From the NCBI GenBank assembly GCA_046049545.1, contig JBJORF010000052.1, positions 1 through 28,902 on the forward strand: a stretch of DNA of 28,902 nt. The letters run 5' to 3'. The notes below the pieces were generated by a model, which worked only from the letters and a program-made list of their open reading frames with translations, had not been told where the DNA came from and made no database searches. Positions 6,841 to 14,108 of this stretch are shown piece by piece. The position numbers and the translations under genes are program-made. How positions within the stretch are numbered: the first letter of the stretch is position 1; every line of letters starts with the position of its first letter. The DNA comes from Romeriopsis sp046049545. GTDB lineage: Bacteria > Cyanobacteriota > Cyanobacteriia > Leptolyngbyales > Leptolyngbyaceae.

Positions 6841-7785
6841 TTAATCCCCTAAATTTGTTAATGCGAATTTACTGGCGGGCTCATTCACCCTGGCCAGCAC
6901 ATTGAGCTTCTGAACAAATTCATCACTTAACTGCTTAAATGCTTTGCCCCCGGCACAGTTGGGATTGCTCAGGACTACGGGGGTAAAGGAATCGACGGCC
7001 TTCGATACATTCACATCCATGGGAATGCGCGTATTGAATAGCTTCGTGTCACTGAAGTCATCGTTCAGTCGTTTCATGACTTGGCTGTAGTAGCGGCCTG
7101 TGAGCATATTGCCGGACAACGAGAAAATGATGCCGAGCATCTCCATTTTGACGTTGGAATCGCCTTTATGGGCTTCCCGCAGGCGGGTAATCCGTCGTTC
7201 CAATAGCTGAATCCCAATCAACGACAGCGGTTCAGGTTTCGCCGGAATCACATAAAAATCACTCGCCAACAATGCACTGCGCGTAATCAGGTTATAGCCT
7301 GGCGCACAATCGAGAATGATAATGTCATACTCCGAATCAACGGTTTTGAGAATGCTGCGGATGAGGTTTTTCTCGAAGCCGTTCCAGACTGATTCAAAGT
7401 TCATCTCGGTTTGCTGCTGAACGGCATGGCGATGCAGCATTTCGGAGACGAGATATTCATCGTAGAGATCAATATCCCCCGGCAGCAGACTCAGACTGGG
7501 AACATTACAGACGTAGTTGCGAATCGTGTCGCGGGTTTGGTTGAATAAATCGGGGTCAGAGGTAATCGCGCGATGGATTAGGTAGCGCAACGATCGCTTC
7601 TCCGATCGCAGCTTGGCAAATTCGCCGGGGGGCATCAGGCTGAGGGTGGCGCTGATTTGGGTATCGAGGTCGGCGATCAGGACGCGCTTGCCGTGATTCC
7701 GGGCGAGGGAGGCCGCGAGATTAACTGTGAGGGTGGTTTTGCCCACGCCGCCTTTCATATTTGTTGTCGCGATGACAAATGCCAT
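6841..7785 (-). CDS. ParA/MinD-family ATPase
   Basis: This is a Walker-type partition or positioning ATPase of 314 residues from the ATG at 7785. The deviant Walker A KGGVGKTT (residues 11-18) includes the signature Lys11 needed for dimer formation; Asp39/Asp41 follow in LIADLDTQ, and Walker B is IIILDCAPG (Asp159). The frame extends five codons to a TTG at 7800, but the GGGGAG that would be the ribosome-binding site overlaps that TTG and lies correctly before 7785. No ParB gene or parS-like repeat is adjacent, so it may position a protein cargo rather than DNA. The downstream partner is the FMN-binding protein 15 bp away. Presence of the signature Lys sets it apart from carboxysome McdA type 1. 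The cargo is unknown. Confidence 0.85.
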   Translation of the reverse strand: MAFVIATTNMKGGVGKTTLTVNLAASLARNHGKRVLIADLDTQISATLSLMPPGEFAKLRSEKRSLRYLIHRAITSDPDLFNQTRDTIRNYVCNVPSLSLLPGDIDLYDEYLVSEMLHRHAVQQQTEMNFESVWNGFEKNLIRSILKTVDSEYDIIILDCAPGYNLITRSALLASDFYVIPAKPEPLSLIGIQLLERRITRLREAHKGDSNVKMEMLGIIFSLSGNMLTGRYYSQVMKRLNDDFSDTKLFNTRIPMDVNVSKAVDSFTPVVLSNPNCAGGKAFKQLSDEFVQKLNVLARVNEPASKFALTNLGD

Positions 7786-7886
7786 GGCCTGTCTCCCCAA
7801 AGCTGATGCAATTTTCTGCGGTGGCTCTTTATTCTGCCCCAGATTTTAATTTCTGGCGTTCTGACTGATGGCTGCATAACTATAGC

Positions 7887-7960
7887 GCAATTTGGTGTGC
7901 AATTTGGGTGTGGTTCTGTAGGGAGTAGCGTCTGTAGAGGGGAGCGATGGTGCTAGGCTG
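7887..7960 (+). promoter_or_regulatory. Candidate promoter/operator region for the radical SAM gene
   Basis: Two near-identical adjacent units, GCAATTTGGTGT (7887-7898) and GCAATTTGGGTGT (7899-7911), are followed by GTGCTAGGCTG (7950-7960), which fits an extended -10 (TG-n-TAGGCT). The same 11 bp occurs at 12111-12121, 37 bp before the next start codon there. Both roles are inferred. Confidence 0.3.
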
Positions 7961-8004
7961 GATAAGCACATTTTCCGTCGCCATTCGGGCCAATATTCAC
8001 GACT

Positions 8005-9636
8005 GTGAGCGTCTCCTCTCCCACTTCCCCCTTAACTGACGAACGGTTACTGTTTACACCCGCGACTCCGGCAGTGGACGCGGTTCCCTTAATTTTTGCG
8101 TTTCCGAATGACTACACGATCGGGATTACCAGTCTGGGCTATCAGGTTGTTTGGGCAACCTTTGCGGCGCGTGCGGATGTGGCGATCGCCCGGATGTTCA
8201 TGGACTTTGCGGAGCCGTTACCGGGAGATGCAGCGCTGCTGGGCTTTTCGGTCTCCTGGGAACTGGACTATGTGAACATTTTGGCGATGCTGGAGCGGTT
8301 GCATATTCCCCTGTGGGCGAAGCAGCGCCGGGGTCGGCAGCCGCTCGTGTTTGGCGGGGGGCCAGTGCTGACGGCGAATCCGGAACCCTTTGCGGAATTT
8401 TTTGATGTGATTTTGCTGGGGGATGGGGAGGAGCTGTTGGGCGAGTTTATCGATGCCTACCAGCAGGTGCGCGGGGCCGATCGGCAGACGCAATTGCAGT
8501 ATTTGGCGCAGGTGCCGGGAATTTATATTCCGAGTTTGTATGCAGTGAGCTATCACGATCCGACGGGGCCGATCGCCGCGATTGCGCCCGTCGAATCGTC
8601 GATCCCCGCCACTGTCCAGAAACGCACCTATCGCGGCGAGACGCTTTCCACTTCCACGGTCGTCACGGCGCGATCGGCTTGGGAGAATATCTACATGGTC
8701 GAGGTGGTGCGTAGCTGTCCGGAGATGTGTCGGTTTTGTTTGGCGAGTTATTTGACTTTGCCGTTTCGCACGCCGGATTTGGAGCAGTCGCTGATTCCGG
8801 CGATCGAGCGGGGGTTGCAGGTGACCGATCGCATTGGTCTACTGGGCGCATCGGTGACGCAACATCCGGAATTTGATGGCTTGCTGGACTACCTGAACCG
8901 CCCCCAACTTGATGGCACCCGCGTTAGCGTCGCCTCAGTGCGAACGAACACTGTCACCGAAAAATTGGCCCAAACCTTGGTCAAACGGGACACCAAATCG
9001 ATCACGATCGCGGTGGAAAGCGGCAGCGATCGGATACGTAATGTAATTAATAAAAAGCTCGAAAATGATGAAATCACAAATGCGGCGGTGAATGCAAAAG
9101 CAGGTGGGCTGAGCAGCATCAAACTCTATGGCATGGTGGGAATTCCCAGTGAAACTGTAGAAGATGTGGAAGCCACGGCGACAATGCTAAAATCCCTCAA
9201 AAAATCGGCTCCGGGACTGCGGCTCACCTGGGGTTGCAGCACCTTTGTCCCGAAGGCGCACACACCTTTTCAGTGGTTTGGGATTAATGCTGATGCGGAA
9301 AAACGACTCAAACTGTTGCAAAAACAACTGCGTCCCCAAGGCATTGAATATCGGCCTGAAAGCTATAACTGGTCGGTGATCCAAACGCTGATTTCGCGGG
9401 GCGATCGACGATTGGCACCGTTGCTGGAATTGGTGCGGAACTATGGTGATACGCTGGGCAGTTATCGGCGGGCGTTTAAGGAATTGCGGGGCACTTTACC
9501 AGATTTAGATTTTTACGTCTTCCAAAATTGGGAGCAAGATCAAGTTCTGCCCTGGGAACATATTCAAGGCCCATTGCCCAAAGCTACGTTGCAAAAGCAT
9601 TTGAGTTCCGCCATGGAGCACTTTTCGGTGAATTAG
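8005..9636 (+). CDS. B12-binding-domain-like radical SAM protein
   Basis: The 543-residue protein starts at GTG 8005. The N-terminal 200 residues form a Rossmann-type domain of the B12-binding-associated group (LLGFSVSWELDYVNILAML; PLVFGGGPVLTANPEPFAEFFDVILLGDGEELL), but the cobalamin ligand motif DxHxxG is absent. The radical SAM core has the [4Fe-4S] triad CPEMCRFC (Cys238, Cys242, Cys245), then GLLGASVTQHP and the SAM-contact segment ITIAVESGSDRIRN. It is conserved in cyanobacteria with no proven substrate that I know of; methylthiotransferase or YgiQ-like roles are possible. It ends 16 bp before thiL and is probably co-transcribed; a 14-bp tandem duplication spans its stop codon. Confidence 0.85.
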   Translation: MSVSSPTSPLTDERLLFTPATPAVDAVPLIFAFPNDYTIGITSLGYQVVWATFAARADVAIARMFMDFAEPLPGDAALLGFSVSWELDYVNILAMLERLHIPLWAKQRRGRQPLVFGGGPVLTANPEPFAEFFDVILLGDGEELLGEFIDAYQQVRGADRQTQLQYLAQVPGIYIPSLYAVSYHDPTGPIAAIAPVESSIPATVQKRTYRGETLSTSTVVTARSAWENIYMVEVVRSCPEMCRFCLASYLTLPFRTPDLEQSLIPAIERGLQVTDRIGLLGASVTQHPEFDGLLDYLNRPQLDGTRVSVASVRTNTVTEKLAQTLVKRDTKSITIAVESGSDRIRNVINKKLENDEITNAAVNAKAGGLSSIKLYGMVGIPSETVEDVEATATMLKSLKKSAPGLRLTWGCSTFVPKAHTPFQWFGINADAEKRLKLLQKQLRPQGIEYRPESYNWSVIQTLISRGDRRLAPLLELVRNYGDTLGSYRRAFKELRGTLPDLDFYVFQNWEQDQVLPWEHIQGPLPKATLQKHLSSAMEHFSVN

Positions 9637-9651
9637 CTTCGGTGAATTAGC
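9624..9651. repeat. 14-bp tandem duplication across the radical SAM stop codon
   Basis: TTCGGTGAATTAGC occurs twice without a gap (9624-9637, 9638-9651). The first copy encodes the last residues and the TAG stop; the second fills the space up to the thiL ATG at 9653. Confidence 0.9.
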
Positions 9652-9652
9652 T

Positions 9653-10633
9653 ATGGTTCAAACAATTCAATCGATCGGTGAACAGGGCTTACTCAAGTTA
9701 GTCCAAAGCTATTGTCCTGAAAATCTCGTTGGTGATGATGCGGCTGTATTCGCTACAGCGCCGGGACAATCGATCGTGGTCACAACCGATGTTTTGGTCG
9801 ATCAAGTGCATTTTAGCGATCGCACGACACCACCGCATTCCGTGGGTTGGCGATCGGTGGCGGCGAATTTATCTGATTTAGCGGCGATGGGTGCAAGTCC
9901 GATCGGCATTACGGTCGGGTTAGCCTTGCCCGGTGAAACAACGGTGGATTGGGTGGAGCAAGTGTATGAGGGAATGCGGGATTGTTTGAATGAATTTGGC
10001 GGGGCGATCGTTGGGGGGGATATTGCCCGATCGACGGTGCGGACAATTTCGATTACGGCGATCGGGGAAGTTGAACCCGCACGAGTGATGCGGCGATCGC
10101 AGGCACAAATTGGCGATGCAATTGTTGTAACGGGTTTTCACGGCAGTTCACGGGCGGGGTTGGAATTATTGCTGCATCCTGACTTAGGGGATGAGTTCGA
10201 TGAAGCCGATCGGCAAGCGCTGATTCGCGCTCACCAATATCCGCAACCTCGATTAGCGGTGCGCCGATTACTCGGCCAGGGTAATCCGATCGGGGGAATG
10301 GATTCGAGTGATGGGTTGGCGGATGCGGTTTGTCAGATGGCGCGGGCCAGTGGGGTGGGTGCCAGAATTGAGCGATCGGCGATTTCGATGCGTCCGGCGT
10401 TGGCAAAAATCGCACCAGAAAAAGCACTGGAATGGGCATTATATGGCGGCGAAGATTTTGAATTAGTTTTATGTATGCATTTGGAGCGGGCACAGGCGAT
10501 ATTACCAAAGCTACCGCCGGGGGCCGCGATCGTGGGCCAAGTCACGGCTGACCCAGCGGTATTGTTAGTTGATGGGGCAAATATGATTGCGGAGTTGAGT
10601 CGCGATCGGGGATTTCAGCATTTTTCAACCTAG
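9653..10633 (+). CDS. thiL: Thiamine-monophosphate kinase
   Basis: ThiL phosphorylates thiamine monophosphate with ATP to give the cofactor thiamine diphosphate, the last step of the pathway, in the cytosol. The 326-residue length is normal for the family. Visible motifs are the metal/phosphate loop GDDAAV (about 27-32), VVTTDVLVDQVHF, the PurM-like segment SVAANLSDLAAMGA, GGAIVGGDIARS, GGMDSSDGLADA (near 216) and GGEDFELVL. No TPP riboswitch is visible upstream. It follows the radical SAM gene by 16 bp. The start at the ATG at 9653 gives the usual N-terminus with the IGEQGLL element. The stop lies in a 17-bp tandem duplication shared with the leader of the next gene. Confidence 0.93.
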   Translation: MVQTIQSIGEQGLLKLVQSYCPENLVGDDAAVFATAPGQSIVVTTDVLVDQVHFSDRTTPPHSVGWRSVAANLSDLAAMGASPIGITVGLALPGETTVDWVEQVYEGMRDCLNEFGGAIVGGDIARSTVRTISITAIGEVEPARVMRRSQAQIGDAIVVTGFHGSSRAGLELLLHPDLGDEFDEADRQALIRAHQYPQPRLAVRRLLGQGNPIGGMDSSDGLADAVCQMARASGVGARIERSAISMRPALAKIAPEKALEWALYGGEDFELVLCMHLERAQAILPKLPPGAAIVGQVTADPAVLLVDGANMIAELSRDRGFQHFST

Positions 10634-10658
10634 CGTAATTTTCAAGCTAGCGTAAAAT
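10625..10658. repeat. 17-bp imperfect tandem repeat: thiL stop and TA leader
   Basis: TCAACCTAGCGTAATTT (10625-10641) and TCAAGCTAGCGTAAAAT (10642-10658) match at 14 of 17 positions, with CTAGCGTAA exact in both. The first holds the thiL stop. The pair lies 25 bp before the antitoxin ATG and could be an operator for its autoregulation, or just a slippage product. Confidence 0.75.
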
Positions 10659-10682
10659 GATGGGATAGGGAGGAATTGAGCC

Positions 10683-10928
10683 ATGAGTGTTGTTGTTCCA
10701 GATGAAATTTTGACTGTAGCGCGTATGACTGAAGCAGAAATGCATCAAGAAATTGCTGTTATGCTCTTTCAACGGGAAAAGCTGACCCTTGCTCAGGCCA
10801 GCCGATTTGCCGGGATGCACCGTGTTGCATTTCAGCATTTACTTGCGAGTCGCCATATTCCTGTGAATTACGGAGTAGAGGATTTTGAGCAGGATATTCA
10901 AAGCCTACGGGAGATCGGGCGACTGTGA
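10683..10928 (+). CDS. UPF0175-family antitoxin
   Basis: The 81-residue protein shows the family layout: MSVVVPDEIL, MTEAEMHQEIAVMLFQREKLTLAQASRFAGMHRVAFQHLLASRHIPVNY, and an acidic C-terminal end. The LTLAQASRFAGMHRVAFQHLL segment is a predicted helix-turn-helix, so it probably binds its own promoter as well as the toxin. A very strong ribosome-binding site (AGGGAGGA, 10667-10674) lies 8 nt before the ATG. Its last codons overlap the toxin start (GTGA). UPF0175 genes are regularly paired with DUF3368 genes in cyanobacteria, as here. Confidence 0.88.
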   Translation: MSVVVPDEILTVARMTEAEMHQEIAVMLFQREKLTLAQASRFAGMHRVAFQHLLASRHIPVNYGVEDFEQDIQSLREIGRL

Positions 10929-11425
10929 TTATTGTCAGTGATACATCACCGATTAATAATCTTGCGGCAATTAACCATCTCGATTTGCTTCATCAACTTT
11001 ACGGAACCGTGCTAATTCCTGAAGCTGTTTTCCGAGAGTTGACCGATCCAAGTTTCCCGGTCGCAGGGGCAACGGAGGTGCAAACTTTGGATTGGATTCA
11101 AGTTCGTGCTGTCAACAATCGGGCATTGGTTGAAGAATTGAGTAGCGAACTGGATATTGGTGAAGCGGAAGCGGTCGCGCTAGCTGTGGAAGTTCAGCCT
11201 GATCAAGTTTTGATTGATGAACGTCGAGGCCGCCTCGTCGCAAGTCGGTTAAACCTTCGGCACACAGGCATTCTAGGAATTTTGGTTGAAGCTAAAAGTC
11301 AAAATTTAATTCCTGAGGTGAAGCCTTTACTCAATGCTTTAGTCAATGAAGCTGGATTCTGGGTGGCAAAACCGCTGTATGAAAATGTTCTGATGTTTGT
11401 CGGGGAAGCCGAATCAGATATCTGA
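10925..11425 (+). CDS. DUF3368 PIN-like toxin
   Basis: The 166-residue protein starts at a GTG that overlaps the antitoxin stop by 4 bp, indicating coupled translation. It has the DUF3368 layout, a PIN-fold relative: IVSDTSPINNLAAI (Asp6), IPEAVFRELTD (acidic residues near 36-40), LDIGEAEAVALA (Glu residues near 77-79) and VLIDERRGR (Asp near 98). These acidic positions match a metal-dependent nuclease site. It is expected to be the toxin of the pair; the RNA target is unknown. It ends 20 bp from the 3' end of tRNA-Ser, a favoured location for accessory gene insertion. Confidence 0.87.
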   Translation: MIIVSDTSPINNLAAINHLDLLHQLYGTVLIPEAVFRELTDPSFPVAGATEVQTLDWIQVRAVNNRALVEELSSELDIGEAEAVALAVEVQPDQVLIDERRGRLVASRLNLRHTGILGILVEAKSQNLIPEVKPLLNALVNEAGFWVAKPLYENVLMFVGEAESDI

Positions 11426-11445
11426 GCATTAAGCGTATCTAAAAA

Positions 11446-11532
11446 CGGAGAGAGAGGGATTCGAACCCTCGGTAAAGTTACCCCTACACAGCATTTCCAG
11501 TGCTGCGCCTTCAACCACTCGGCCATCTCTCC
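11446..11532 (-). tRNA. tRNA-Ser (anticodon GGA)
   Basis: The minus strand folds as a class II tRNA of 87 nt. The acceptor stem pairs GGAGAGA with TCTCTCC, the discriminator is G and CCA is not encoded. The D arm contains GAGTGGTTGAAGGC, the anticodon loop CTGGAAA gives GGA (reads UCC/UCU serine codons), a long variable arm follows, and the T arm contains GGTTCGAATCC. Upstream on the minus strand it faces the ferredoxin gene; its 3' end points at the DUF3368 toxin. Confidence 0.95.
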
Positions 11533-11699
11533 AATTGTCTCGCCAGCTCAACCCTTGTCAATCCACAGCGAATCGCCGCAGTCCACAAATTTCTCACCAA
11601 CGCCAAACTATCCTATCAGACATTACGGCATACTGGATAGGCCAAGTGAAAAAATGCCAACCAAAAAGTTTTTCAAATCTCTGGATTCCCATTCATCCC

Positions 11700-12092
11700 A
11701 TGACCCATAGCCACCCCTCCCCAACGCCCAAAAGCCACACCGTCCGCATCCACTACCGCCAAAAAGGCACCATCCACGAACTGCAAGTGCCGAGCGATCG
11801 CTACATCCTTCACTGCGTCGAAAACCAAGGCGTGGAACTGCCCTTCTCCTGCCGCAACGGGGCCTGTACTGCCTGTGCTGTGCGGGTGATTTCCGGTGAT
11901 CTGAACCAGGATGAAGCCATGGGCCTGTCCCCGGATCTGCGCCGCCAAGGCTATGCATTGCTCTGCGTTAGCTACGCCAAATCCGACCTCGTGGTGGAAA
12001 CCCAGGACGAAGATGAAGTCTACGAACTGCAATTTGGCCGCTACTTCGGTAAAGGCAAAGTTCGAGCCGCATTGCCTTTAGAGGATGACTAA
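11700..12092 (+). CDS. 2Fe-2S plant-type ferredoxin with C-terminal extension (FdC2-like)
   Basis: The 130-residue product from the ATG at 11700 has the plant-type cluster ligands Cys51, Cys56, Cys59 and Cys89 (CRNGACTAC, then 29 residues to Cys). After the fold it continues with EDEVYELQFGRYFGKGKVRAALPLEDD, a tail shared with the extended ferredoxins called FdC2 in cyanobacteria and plants. These are thought to carry electrons, possibly with a changed redox potential; partners are unknown. The frame stays open upstream to 11535, but the extra residues have no ferredoxin character and 11700 gives the expected length. The next gene starts 55 bp later. Confidence 0.8.
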   Translation: MTHSHPSPTPKSHTVRIHYRQKGTIHELQVPSDRYILHCVENQGVELPFSCRNGACTACAVRVISGDLNQDEAMGLSPDLRRQGYALLCVSYAKSDLVVETQDEDEVYELQFGRYFGKGKVRAALPLEDD

Positions 12093-12110
12093 GCTGCCGA
12101 CCGTATGGAC

Positions 12111-12121
12111 GTGCTAGGCTG
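12111..12121 (+). promoter_or_regulatory. Candidate extended -10 shared with position 7950
   Basis: GTGCTAGGCTG is identical to 7950-7960 and both are followed by AT-n-AGC and then a T-rich stretch. It lies 37 bp before the ATG at 12148 and fits TG-n-TAnnnT. No clear -35 is visible. Confidence 0.3.
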
Positions 12122-12147
12122 ATCAGCGTATTTTTGGCGTTCTCCCC

Positions 12148-13005
12148 ATGACCTCCCTTTCCCTGAACGATCGGCAACGCTTATTGGATATTGCGACGGA
12201 AGCGGCGATGGCGGGCGGTGCGGAGCTGCAACGCTACTGGGGCAATTTGACCGATGTCCAGGAAAAGCGTCCCGGAGACTTGGTGACGGAGGCCGATCGG
12301 GCCTCGGAAGTGGCGGTGCTGGCCGTGATGCAGCGCCACCTGCCTGACCATGCGATTCTGGCCGAGGAGTCGGGGCAGCTTGGCGATTTGCGCAATCCCT
12401 ACCAATGGGCGATCGACCCCCTGGACGGCACGACAAACTATGCCCACCAGTATCCGGCGGTGGCGGTTTCAATCGGGCTGCTGGTGGATGGCCTACCCGA
12501 AGTAGGGGTGGTTTACAACCCGATTCGGCAAGAGTTGTTCCGGGCGGCGACGGGACTTGGGGCAACATTGAACCGCGTCCCAATCCGAGTTTCCCGCACC
12601 GCCGAACTGAGTCAAAGCCTTCTGGTCACGGGATTTGCCTACGATCGCACCCAGACCCAGGATAATAACTACGCCGAATTCTGCCATCTCACCCACATTA
12701 CCCAAGGGGTGCGGCGGGCGGGTTCGGCTTCGCTGGATCTGGCGGATGTTGCCTGCGGACGGCTCGATGGCTACTGGGAGCGGGGCTTGTCGCCTTGGGA
12801 TCTAGCGGCGGGGGTGGTGCTGGTACAGGAAGCGGGGGGCCGCGTCACCGCCTATAATCAGGCTGATTTTGATATCCGATCGGGACGCACTTTAGCAACG
12901 AATGGCCTGATCCATGGTGCATTAAGTCAAGAGTTGTTACAGGTGAAGCCCTTCGATAAAATAGTGAAACATTCGATTCCCTCCTTAGGATGGGATCAGC
13001 CCTAG
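12148..13005 (+). CDS. Inositol monophosphatase family phosphatase (SuhB-like)
   Basis: This is a Mg-dependent, Li-sensitive type sugar-phosphate phosphatase of 285 residues. Metal ligands are visible in AEESG (Glu73/Glu74), IDPLDGTTNY (Asp90, Asp93, with the family GT) and SPWDLAAG (Asp near 217). The N-terminal KRPGDLVTEAD is the other conserved element. The family includes inositol-1-phosphatase, histidinol-phosphatase and PAP phosphatase activities; sequence alone does not settle the substrate. The hisZ gene lies two genes downstream on the same strand, so a histidinol-phosphatase role is conceivable but only by association. The start is the ATG 55 bp after the ferredoxin. Confidence 0.88.
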   Translation: MTSLSLNDRQRLLDIATEAAMAGGAELQRYWGNLTDVQEKRPGDLVTEADRASEVAVLAVMQRHLPDHAILAEESGQLGDLRNPYQWAIDPLDGTTNYAHQYPAVAVSIGLLVDGLPEVGVVYNPIRQELFRAATGLGATLNRVPIRVSRTAELSQSLLVTGFAYDRTQTQDNNYAEFCHLTHITQGVRRAGSASLDLADVACGRLDGYWERGLSPWDLAAGVVLVQEAGGRVTAYNQADFDIRSGRTLATNGLIHGALSQELLQVKPFDKIVKHSIPSLGWDQP

Positions 13006-13041
13006 GGACAGACGAAATTTTGATGGAGAAAACTAGCAAAA

Positions 13042-13073
13042 ATTGGGACTAATCGCCTGGGATTGGGACTAAT
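13042..13073. repeat. 12-bp direct repeat in a leader
   Basis: ATTGGGACTAAT occurs at 13042-13053 and 13062-13073, period 20 bp, in the 119-bp gap before the J-domain gene. It could be a paired operator site. Confidence 0.5.
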
Positions 13074-13124
13074 AGAGCTAGGTGTGCTGATTGTTCGATC
13101 ACATTTTCAGGCGGTTCATAAGTC

Positions 13125-14054
13125 ATGGTTTTGCAACTCGACAAAGGTTTGTTTTCGGGGGACTTCAACGATCATTACGCGATCCTTGGTGTGCCCATGG
13201 ACATTGATCCCAAAGACATTCGCAAAGCCTACTTGAAAATTGCCCGCCGCTTGCACCCGGATAGCAGTAGCTTGAGTAATGATGCCGATCGGGCCGCCGC
13301 TTCTCAGCTCCTGTCGAAATGGGTGAACCCTGCTTGGGAATGCCTTTCCCAGGAAAAAAACCGCACGGAATATAATCTGCTGCTCAAGCTCAAGGCCCAA
13401 TCTGCCGGGGCCAATGCTTCCCAGTCTGTGCATTTGAATTCGGTGGCCCAGCAGCTCTTGACCGCCCCCAATCCCGACTTTTTCTATAAAGCGGCCCTGA
13501 ATGACCTGCTGGCAAAGCAGTTTGAGCAACTGAATCAAACGATCGAGTTGACGGGCCGGATCAGCGAGATCAATCTGGCTTTTCTAATGCGTAAGCAATC
13601 CTCGGGGGAAAACACGATCGCCAGCACCAAGCCGCTCTACACCCAAGGCGCAAGCTTCAGCGAAACGTCCCCCGTCGGTGCTGTCGGCGGCCAAACGCCT
13701 GCTGACTCGTTCCAGCGCGTGGTGCGGGAATCCCTCGCCGAACCCTATTTTCGTCGGGCAGAGGGTTACTTTAAAAGGGGTGACTTTGTGCGGACGATCC
13801 GGGAATTGCGCGATGGTCTGGCGATCGATGCCAAGCATGGCCCCAGCCATAGTATGCTCGGCATGGCCTATTTGAATCAAAAGCAGCCGACCATGGCGAA
13901 GATTCACTTCAACAAAGCGCTGGAAATCAATCCTCAGGATGAACAAGCGCAGGTGGGTAAGTCTTCGATCGAGCGGTTGAATGCCGCGAGCAATCCGGAA
14001 CCCGCGAAGTCGAAGAAATCGGGCTTCTTGGGGGGGCTGTTCGGGCGCAAATAG
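13125..14054 (+). CDS. J-domain protein with C-terminal TPRs
   Basis: The 309-residue protein has a J domain at residues 17-80 (HYAILGVPMDIDPKDIRKAY, then RRLHPDS with the HPD tripeptide at 44-46), which in this superfamily stimulates Hsp70 ATPase. There is no zinc-finger or Gly/Phe region as in DnaJ itself. A low-complexity linker follows, then two TPR-like helix pairs at about 205-272 (PYFRRAEGYFKRGDFVRTIREL; HSMLGMAYLNQKQPTMAKIHFNKALEINP) for protein binding. The tail is basic with Gly/Phe (KKSGFLGGLFGRK). It is a co-chaperone of cyanobacterial type with unknown client. It ends 54 bp before hisZ and may share a transcript. Confidence 0.85.
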   Translation: MVLQLDKGLFSGDFNDHYAILGVPMDIDPKDIRKAYLKIARRLHPDSSSLSNDADRAAASQLLSKWVNPAWECLSQEKNRTEYNLLLKLKAQSAGANASQSVHLNSVAQQLLTAPNPDFFYKAALNDLLAKQFEQLNQTIELTGRISEINLAFLMRKQSSGENTIASTKPLYTQGASFSETSPVGAVGGQTPADSFQRVVRESLAEPYFRRAEGYFKRGDFVRTIRELRDGLAIDAKHGPSHSMLGMAYLNQKQPTMAKIHFNKALEINPQDEQAQVGKSSIERLNAASNPEPAKSKKSGFLGGLFGRK

Positions 14055-14108
14055 TTTAGCCAGAAATCGCCCGAATCACTAATCTTTGTCGGTTGAAAGG
14101 AACAAATC

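Noticed and set aside
9653..10633. TPP riboswitch before thiL
   Set aside because: Only 16 bp separate thiL from the previous gene; there is no room or thi-box sequence.
11299..11526. Minus-strand frame beginning MAEWLK
   Set aside because: This is the translation of tRNA-Ser, a common false gene call.
11425..11532. tRNA attachment site of an integrated element
   Set aside because: I found no second copy of the tRNA 3' end and no integrase in the window.
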